A stretch of 5,728 bases of DNA, taken from NCBI GenBank assembly GCA_947624455.1, contig CANQKL010000111.1:1-5728 (forward strand), read 5' to 3'. Both the position numbers and the translations under genes were made by a program. Each line of letters begins with the position of its first letter. Position 1 is the stretch's first letter. Shown here piece after piece: positions 1-4,155 of this stretch. Source of the DNA: an uncultured Clostridia bacterium (GTDB lineage Bacteria; Bacillota; Clostridia; UMGS1883). Below the pieces are notes generated by a model. The model ran no database searches and was not told the origin of the DNA. It saw only the letters and a list, made by a program, of their open reading frames with translations.

Positions 1-21
1 AAAATGTATGAAATTATGTGT

Positions 22-59
22 GAGGAAGCCATCCCTGCTTACGCTGAGATGGCTTCTTC
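22..59. other. Second inverted repeat at the left edge
   Basis: GAAGCCATC (25-33) pairs with GATGGCTTC (48-56), extended by one G-T pair and two more pairs to 22 and 59, around a 14-nt loop. No T-run follows in either direction. It lies 10 bp from the stronger hairpin at 70-100. No gene could be supported within 1-122. Confidence 0.6.
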
Positions 60-69
60 GACAGTCTGA

Positions 70-104
70 GGCGCGGGGGAGCTTACGGCTCCCCCGCGCC
101 TTTT
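70..104 (+). terminator. Strong GC-rich hairpin, intrinsic terminator on the plus strand
   Basis: A perfect 13-bp stem (GGCGCGGGGGAGC at 70-82 with GCTCCCCCGCGCC at 88-100) closes a TTACG loop, and TTTT follows on the plus strand. Read in the minus direction, it sits 23 bases after the toxin stop but lacks a U-run there. It could therefore end a plus-strand transcript entering from the left, or act in both directions with poor efficiency for the toxin operon. Confidence 0.7.
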
Positions 105-122
105 CATCCTGTTTTCGCCGCG

Positions 123-473
123 TCAGCGACCGCTCAGCCCAAAGCTGACCGAAATTGCGTCGTTGACCTTTACCATCTGCAATTCGTCCAATCGCCCGAT
201 CTTTTCCCGAAGGCGCCTTTTATCTATGGTCCTTATCTGCTCCAACAGCACTACGCTGTCCTTCTGGAGGCCGTACTGAGCCGCCTCTATCTCGATATGG
301 GTGGGCAGCTTGGCCTTGTTTATACGGCTGGTGATGGCGGCGGCAATGACGGTGGGACTGTACTTATTGCCCACATCGTTCTGCACCACCAGCACCGGCC
401 GCACGCCGCCCTGCTCCGAACCCACCACGGGACTCAGATCCGCGTAAAAAATGTCGCCTCGCTTTACGATCAC
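123..473 (-). CDS. ndoA: EndoA/MazF-type mRNA endoribonuclease toxin
   Basis: Cleaves single-stranded RNA at a short sequence without ribosomes; the Bacillus subtilis homologue cuts at UACAU, and this close relative probably recognises the same or a similar site. From the GTG at 473-471 the product has 116 residues, the same length as Bacillus EndoA, and starts VIVKRGDIFYADLSPVVGS, matching the family start. Catalytic residues Arg25 (in GGVRPV) and Thr48 (in AAAITS) are present at the family positions. The signature LPTHIEI and LLEQIRTIDKRRL segments are intact, so the toxin should be active. The frame is open upstream to an ATG at 542-540, but those 23 residues overlap the antitoxin gene and have no counterpart in the family. 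It follows the antitoxin by 7 bp in one operon and is followed by a GC-rich hairpin. Confidence 0.95.
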   Translation of the reverse strand: MIVKRGDIFYADLSPVVGSEQGGVRPVLVVQNDVGNKYSPTVIAAAITSRINKAKLPTHIEIEAAQYGLQKDSVVLLEQIRTIDKRRLREKIGRLDELQMVKVNDAISVSFGLSGR

Positions 474-480
474 TGAAACT

Positions 481-756
481 TCACTCTCCGATAAAATTTT
501 CGTAGGCGTACAACGCAATTTCATCAGTCGAAAGGGCTTCATTAGCGATTTTCAGATTTATCTCCGCCATCTCCAGATACCCGGCCCGCATCAGGGATTT
601 CAGCTCCAGCCGCCGCTTCTCCTTCAGATACGACCGAACGATCTGAACGATAAAGTCGTTGCGGCTGTTATGCTCCAGTCTGGCGAGAAAGTCTATCTCC
701 GACAGCATGGCGTCGGGCAGGCTCAGTGAGATCTCCTTTTCACAGTGCTCCGGCAT
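481..756 (-). CDS. ndoAI: EndoAI-type ribbon-helix-helix antitoxin
   Basis: Neutralises the adjacent EndoA/MazF RNase by binding it, and in this family is expected to act as a dimer that may also bind DNA. The product has 91 residues, close to the Bacillus subtilis protein. Residues 7-14 (KEISLSLP) fit the ribbon strand, then come two helices (about 16-28 and 31-46, with SRND at the turn). The C-terminal toxin-binding part contains MRAGYLEMAEINLKI (56-70), which closely matches the Bacillus EndoAI pattern from memory. The start ATG follows a strong AAGGAGG site. Its stop lies 7 bp before the toxin's GTG, and its last codons carry the toxin's ribosome binding site, so the toxin is translated downstream of the antitoxin. 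A dedicated promoter sits upstream. Autorepression is typical of antitoxins but not shown here. Confidence 0.93.
   Translation of the reverse strand: MPEHCEKEISLSLPDAMLSEIDFLARLEHNSRNDFIVQIVRSYLKEKRRLELKSLMRAGYLEMAEINLKIANEALSTDEIALYAYENFIGE
484..489 (-). promoter_or_regulatory. Ribosome binding site of the toxin gene
   Basis: GGAGAG on the minus strand, formed by the last two sense codons of the antitoxin, lies 10 nt before the GTG at 473-471. The spacing is rather long and the start is GTG, which may keep toxin output below that of the antitoxin. Confidence 0.55.
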
Positions 757-804
757 ATTTGTTCCTCCTTCACATACGGGAACCCATCCCTATTATATAT
801 GAAT

Positions 805-833
805 ATTATACAACAAATATGCTCCGGCGTCAA
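805..833 (-). promoter_or_regulatory. Vegetative (sigma-A) promoter of the antitoxin-toxin pair
   Basis: On the minus strand TTGACG (833-828) and a perfect TATAAT (810-805) are separated by exactly 17 bp. The predicted start near 798 gives a leader of roughly 40 nt with an AAGGAGG site (770-764) 7 nt before the antitoxin ATG. The promoter lies in the 125-bp gap after alr, so the pair can be transcribed independently of nnr-alr. Confidence 0.88.
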
Positions 834-881
834 ACCTCAAACTTTGGAAAACGCGCCGCTATAACACTCACTTTCCCAGTG

Positions 882-2009
882 CTATATGTAGATCCGTGGA
901 ACGCGCTTCCCTATGGTGCAGACGATCTCGTAGTTTATGGTACCCATTTTTTCCGCAATCTCCTCAACAGGTATGGTCTGCCCGTTTTCGCTCCCGAACA
1001 GGACCACGCTGTCGCCTACAGAGATATTTTGAACATTTCTTAGGTCAATCATACATTGATCCATGCAAATTCTTCCCAGAACGTCTCTTTTTTCTCCGGC
1101 GACGATCACCTGGGCCTTTCCGCTCAAGGCTCGGGAGTATCCGTCGGCATAACCGGCGCTCACGGTGCCGACGGGCATATCCTCCGGCGCGGCGAAAACG
1201 CCGCCGTAGCTGACCAAAGCCCCCCGGGGTACGGTCTTTATCTGCGAGATACGGGCCTTGAGGCTCATGTCGGGCCGGAGCGGCAGGCGGCTTTTGTCCA
1301 CCTCCTCCGAGGGGTAAAGGCCGTACAGCACTATTCCCGCCCGAACCATGTCCAGGTGCATCTCGGGAGCGTTCATTATGGCGGCGCTGTTGCAGCAGTG
1401 CTTTATCTTTATGGGTACCCCCGCCCCCTCTATTTTTTCAACGCACTGAATGAACCGGCGAAACTGGGTTTTCTGGTAGGAATTGTCCGCCTCGTCCGCC
1501 TTGGAAAAATGGGTGAAAGCGCCCTCTATCTCTATCCCCGGCAGGTCGGCTATGGCCCGGACAGTCTGGGTCAGCTTCGGGTCGGAATAGTAAAGGCCGA
1601 TGCGGTTCATGCCGGTGTCCAGCTTGAGATGCACCTTCACGGTCTTGTGCTGAGCGGCGGCCTCCCGGCTGAACGCCTTAGCCAGCTCCAGGTCAAAGAC
1701 CGTGGGTATCACGTCCAGCCGCACAATATCGGCGGCGTTATCCCCGTCGGCCCCGCTGAGCATCATTATTGGGGTGTCCGGAAAGCGGGCCCGCAGCTGC
1801 GCCGCCTCGTCCACAGTGGCTACCGCCAGCCGGCTGGCTCCGTTTTTGAGCAGCTCCCTCGAAACCTCCGCCGCCCCATGACCGTAGCCGTCGGCCTTTA
1901 CCACGCCCATGACCATGGCGCGGGGGTCGGTGATGCCGCGTATATTACGCATATTTTCCCCAATAGCCTTCAAATCAACCTCGGCCCATATTCTTCCGTG
2001 TCCGCTCAT
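882..2009 (-). CDS. alr: Alanine racemase (PLP-dependent)
   Basis: Interconverts L- and D-alanine in the cytoplasm, supplying D-Ala for peptidoglycan; acts as a homodimer with pyridoxal phosphate. The product has 375 residues, the usual size. Numbered from the chosen ATG, the N-terminal barrel holds VVKADGYGHG with the PLP Lys38, HLKLDTGMNRIG with Arg136 (same number as in the Geobacillus enzyme), and HCCNSAA at about 204. The C-terminal domain holds VSYGG with the second catalytic base Tyr268, the SAGYADGYSR segment with Tyr287, and the substrate-entry RICMDQ at 313-318. No key residue is missing. It overlaps the 3' end of nnr by 35 bp. Downstream is an EndoAI/EndoA toxin-antitoxin pair, the order known for Bacillus subtilis alr-ndoAI-ndoA. 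No clear terminator follows the TAG, so some read-through into the pair is plausible. Confidence 0.97.
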   Translation of the reverse strand: MSGHGRIWAEVDLKAIGENMRNIRGITDPRAMVMGVVKADGYGHGAAEVSRELLKNGASRLAVATVDEAAQLRARFPDTPIMMLSGADGDNAADIVRLDVIPTVFDLELAKAFSREAAAQHKTVKVHLKLDTGMNRIGLYYSDPKLTQTVRAIADLPGIEIEGAFTHFSKADEADNSYQKTQFRRFIQCVEKIEGAGVPIKIKHCCNSAAIMNAPEMHLDMVRAGIVLYGLYPSEEVDKSRLPLRPDMSLKARISQIKTVPRGALVSYGGVFAAPEDMPVGTVSAGYADGYSRALSGKAQVIVAGEKRDVLGRICMDQCMIDLRNVQNISVGDSVVLFGSENGQTIPVEEIAEKMGTINYEIVCTIGKRVPRIYI

Positions 2010-3483
2010 AGCCCTCGACCTCCATAAAAGCATATTTCAGATTATATATTATATCGTCGGCAGTAACCGCGTATTCGCCGCACTTTTCGCCGCTTATAAC
2101 GCCGCTGCGCCCGTGGAGATACACGGCCAGCGCGGCCGCCTCCGGGGCCGACAGCCCCTGGGCGCACAACGAACCCAGCAGCCCCGAGAGTATGTCACCG
2201 CTGCCGCCCCGGGCCAGAGCCGAGGTGGAGATCAGGGAAACCCAGGTCTCCCCGCCAGGCTCGGCTATGACCGTCCGCGCGCCCTTCAGCAGGACAGTGA
2301 CGCCGCAGCGGGCGGCAAAATCTCTCGCCGCGCCGAGGCGGTCCGCCTCGATATCCTCCACGCTTTTCCCCGTCAGCCTGGAAAATTCCATGGGGTGAGG
2401 AGTTATCACCACATTTCCGCCGCTAAGCTGTTCCGCCTTGCCGGACAGGGCGTTCAAAGCGTCGGCGTCAAGGATCACCGGCCCCCGAGCGGCCCTTACT
2501 GTCTCGCCGATAAACTCGGGGCCGAGGCTGGAGCCGCTGCCCGGCCCCATGACTATGGCCGAGGCGGAACCCACCGCCCTCGCCAGCCTCATATCTCCGG
2601 CGTCAAAGCTCTCCGTGGGCAGGGCCACGGCCTGGGGAGCCATCAGGTTCATAAAGCTCTCCGTCCCCCTTGGGCAGGCCACGGTCACAAGGCCGCAGCC
2701 GCCCCTCAGAGCGGCCCTGGCCGCCATGGACGCGGCTCCCATCATGCCGGGGCTGCCCGCCATGAGCAGCAGCCGCCCAAAAGTCCCCTTGTGGGACAGC
2801 CGGGGCCGCCGGGGCAGGATATCCGCCGCCAGAGCGGGGGTTATGGGCATGGGCTGAGATGGGGGAACCCGCTCCCAGTCCACCGGAACGCCCGCGTCCC
2901 GAACCACGATCTCGCCGCACCACTCCACGCTGTCATTGGCGATCATACCGGTTTTAGGGGCGGTAAAGGTGACGGTTTTGTCCGCCCTGACGCACGCCCC
3001 CAGGGGACGGCCCCTGTCCGCGTCCAGCCCGCTGGGTATGTCGGCCGAGACCACGAAAGCGTCCATGGAGTTGATAAGCTCGACGGCCTTCCTGGCCGCG
3101 CCGGTAACCTCGCCCCTGGCGCCGATGCCAAGGACGGCGTCCAACGCCGCCTCACATTCGGGAGCCTTTTCCAGCTTTTCCAGCGGGACGATCTCTATCC
3201 CCGCCCGGCGGCAGTCCGCCGCCAAGGCCGCGCACTCGGGCGTGGACGGCTCATACACGCTGACCGCCTGAACCTTTTTGCCAGCCTCCGCCAGCAAAAG
3301 CGCCGTCCGGTAACCGTCGGCGCCGTTGTTCCCTTTGCCGCAAAAAACGCAAACCGCGCCAAAGAGACTCAGCTCCCTGACGCAGGCGTGGGCGGCGTTG
3401 TCGATGAGTCGCAGGGAATCCTCGGGGCTGGCAATGACCCGGCCCTCGAAGTCCCTTATCTGACTTGAAGTCAAAAAACGCAT
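1975..3483 (-). CDS. nnr: Bifunctional NAD(P)HX epimerase / ADP-dependent NAD(P)HX dehydratase
   Basis: Repairs hydrated NADH and NADPH. The N-terminal YjeF domain interconverts the R and S hydrates, and the C-terminal ribokinase-like domain dehydrates the S form using ADP (in bacteria). The product from the chosen ATG has 502 residues, normal for the fused protein. N-terminal domain: FCGKGNNGADGY at 47-58, the Asp-rich strand DAVLGIGARGEV at 115-126, and SADIPSGLDADRG at 146-158. C-terminal domain: the KGTFGRLLLMAGSPGMMGAA region from 232, GPGSG at 313-317, VILDADALNAL at 336-346, ITPHPMEF at 360-367, and GGSGDILSG at 426-434 with the expected catalytic Asp430. Both domains look intact. Its last 35 bases, including the stop, overlap alr, so the two are probably cotranscribed and coupled. 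A 171-bp gap separates it from the preceding gene, and I could not identify its promoter. Confidence 0.95.
   Translation of the reverse strand: MRFLTSSQIRDFEGRVIASPEDSLRLIDNAAHACVRELSLFGAVCVFCGKGNNGADGYRTALLLAEAGKKVQAVSVYEPSTPECAALAADCRRAGIEIVPLEKLEKAPECEAALDAVLGIGARGEVTGAARKAVELINSMDAFVVSADIPSGLDADRGRPLGACVRADKTVTFTAPKTGMIANDSVEWCGEIVVRDAGVPVDWERVPPSQPMPITPALAADILPRRPRLSHKGTFGRLLLMAGSPGMMGAASMAARAALRGGCGLVTVACPRGTESFMNLMAPQAVALPTESFDAGDMRLARAVGSASAIVMGPGSGSSLGPEFIGETVRAARGPVILDADALNALSGKAEQLSGGNVVITPHPMEFSRLTGKSVEDIEADRLGAARDFAARCGVTVLLKGARTVIAEPGGETWVSLISTSALARGGSGDILSGLLGSLCAQGLSAPEAAALAVYLHGRSGVISGEKCGEYAVTADDIIYNLKYAFMEVEGYERTRKNMGRG
2019..2023 (-). promoter_or_regulatory. Ribosome binding site deciding the alr start
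   Basis: GGAGG on the minus strand lies 9 nt before the ATG at 2009-2007, within the nnr coding sequence. The in-frame ATG 24 bases further upstream (2033-2031) lacks a site, and its eight extra residues do not fit the family. Confidence 0.75.
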
Positions 3484-3489
3484 AACAAA

Positions 3490-3495
3490 CACCTT
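3490..3495 (-). promoter_or_regulatory. Ribosome binding site deciding the nnr start
   Basis: AAGGTG on the minus strand lies 6 nt before the ATG at 3483-3481. The in-frame GTG at 3516-3514 has no such site, and its extra 11 residues do not look like the family's N-terminus. Confidence 0.65.
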
Positions 3496-3504
3496 ATTAT
3501 TAAG

Positions 3505-3536
3505 GCAATACCGCACATAGACTGTAACCGTATTGC
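3505..3536 (-). promoter_or_regulatory. Inverted repeat in the nnr leader/promoter region
   Basis: On the minus strand GCAATAC (3536-3530) and GTATTGC (3511-3505) form perfect 7-bp arms around 18 nt, in which ACA and TGT can pair around a 5-nt centre. It ends 21 bases before the nnr ATG. It could be an operator with half-sites about 25 bp apart or an RNA stem-loop in the leader. I found no convincing -35/-10 pair nearby, so the transcription start relative to this element is unknown. Confidence 0.4.
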
Positions 3537-3608
3537 GCAGCAGATTTTTTGATAAAATTGGGAAATGACGTATTTTCAGGTTATTTCGTGAGAAACGGCG
3601 GAACTGCC

Positions 3609-3649
3609 CGCCCGAGAGGCCGCAAAGCTCCTTGGCGGTCTCTCGGGCG
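3609..3649 (-). terminator. GC-rich hairpin after the PBP/DUF6106-like pair, possible terminator
   Basis: A 10-bp stem (CGCCCGAGAG at 3609-3618 with CTCTCGGGCG at 3640-3649) is continued, after one mismatched pair, by a 4-bp stem (CCGC/GCGG) around an 11-nt loop. It begins 5 bases past the TAA at 3655-3657. In the minus direction no U-run follows, so intrinsic termination may be weak or factor-assisted; an mRNA 3'-end stabiliser is an alternative. Confidence 0.55.
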
Positions 3650-3654
3650 CCGCC

Positions 3655-4155
3655 TTAGAATATCCTGCTTTTGGCGTAAAGGCTCATGCCCTCCACTATC
3701 CTGTCGTTCGGCTCGAATATCAGCAGGTCGCAGCCGCCCTCTCCGGCAAAAATGACGAAGCGGGCGTTTTTGGCGTTAGGGGACGAAGCCGCCTGAATGG
3801 TCTTGGCGAAGCTCCTTTTCATCTCGCCGTTTTTTTCGGGGTCGTCCGCCCGGGCGCAAAGCTCCATAGCCTCCATATCGAAGCCGCAGAGCCGCCGACG
3901 GCTTCTGCCGCCGGATATTACGTCCACGTCCAGGTGGTCGTTGGTGAGGATATATTCAAATTCCTTTTTCAGGCCGGAGGAAAGCCACCAGGCTCCGTAA
4001 CCCCCCAGTATCAGCACCACAAGGCCGCTGGCCCAGCCCAGGAAAAAGGTCAGTCCGCCCACGATAACGAACAGTCCCCCCACGATGAGGCAGTACCGGG
4101 CCATGTCGGCGCCGTCAAATTTTTTCTTTACCAGAAATTCAGTGTAGTTTTCCAT
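3655..4155 (-). CDS. Two-helix membrane protein, DUF6106-like
   Basis: The protein has 166 residues. A charged N-terminus (KKK at 10-12) is followed by two hydrophobic segments, about 20-39 and 41-60, split by a Gly-Trp turn. Lys63-Lys64 follow the second helix, so by the positive-inside rule both ends should be cytoplasmic. Residues 61-166 form a soluble alpha/beta domain with a phenylalanine-tyrosine strand (EFEYILTND), an Asp-rich strand and a basic Arg stretch (RSRRRL, 84-89). From memory this resembles the uncharacterised Bacillota family DUF6106, which looks like a membrane-tethered PH-like domain; I cannot confirm by search. The gene starts within the PBP stop codon (TGATG), so the two are probably translationally coupled. 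Its function is unknown, though a link to cell-wall synthesis through the PBP is a reasonable inference. The stop TAA is followed directly by a GC-rich hairpin. Confidence 0.8.
   Translation of the reverse strand: MENYTEFLVKKKFDGADMARYCLIVGGLFVIVGGLTFFLGWASGLVVLILGGYGAWWLSSGLKKEFEYILTNDHLDVDVISGGRSRRRLCGFDMEAMELCARADDPEKNGEMKRSFAKTIQAASSPNAKNARFVIFAGEGGCDLLIFEPNDRIVEGMSLYAKSRIF

Noticed and set aside
474..542. N-terminal extension of the toxin from the ATG at 542-540
   Set aside because: The 23 extra residues overlap the antitoxin gene, have no counterpart in the family, and the GTG start gives the canonical 116-residue protein.
792..797. A second TATAAT as another -10 box for the toxin-antitoxin pair
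   Set aside because: No acceptable -35 sequence at 16-18 bp upstream; it lies at the predicted start site of the better promoter.
841..881. Terminator after alr
   Set aside because: Only a 4-bp stem (CACT/AGTG) without a U-run is visible.
1056..2027. 323-codon plus-strand open frame opposite alr
   Set aside because: Shadow of a clear alanine racemase; no ribosome binding site and no family resemblance.
1909..3468. 519-codon plus-strand open frame opposite nnr
   Set aside because: It is antisense to a gene with all expected motifs of both domains. Its translation is Ala/Gly/Arg/His/Pro-rich with no recognisable motif; long antisense frames are expected in GC-rich DNA.
3484..3604. Promoter for nnr-alr
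   Set aside because: Only weak pairs were found, such as TTATCA with a 17-bp spacer to TACGGT, or TTACAG with 19 bp to TAATAA; none is good enough to annotate.
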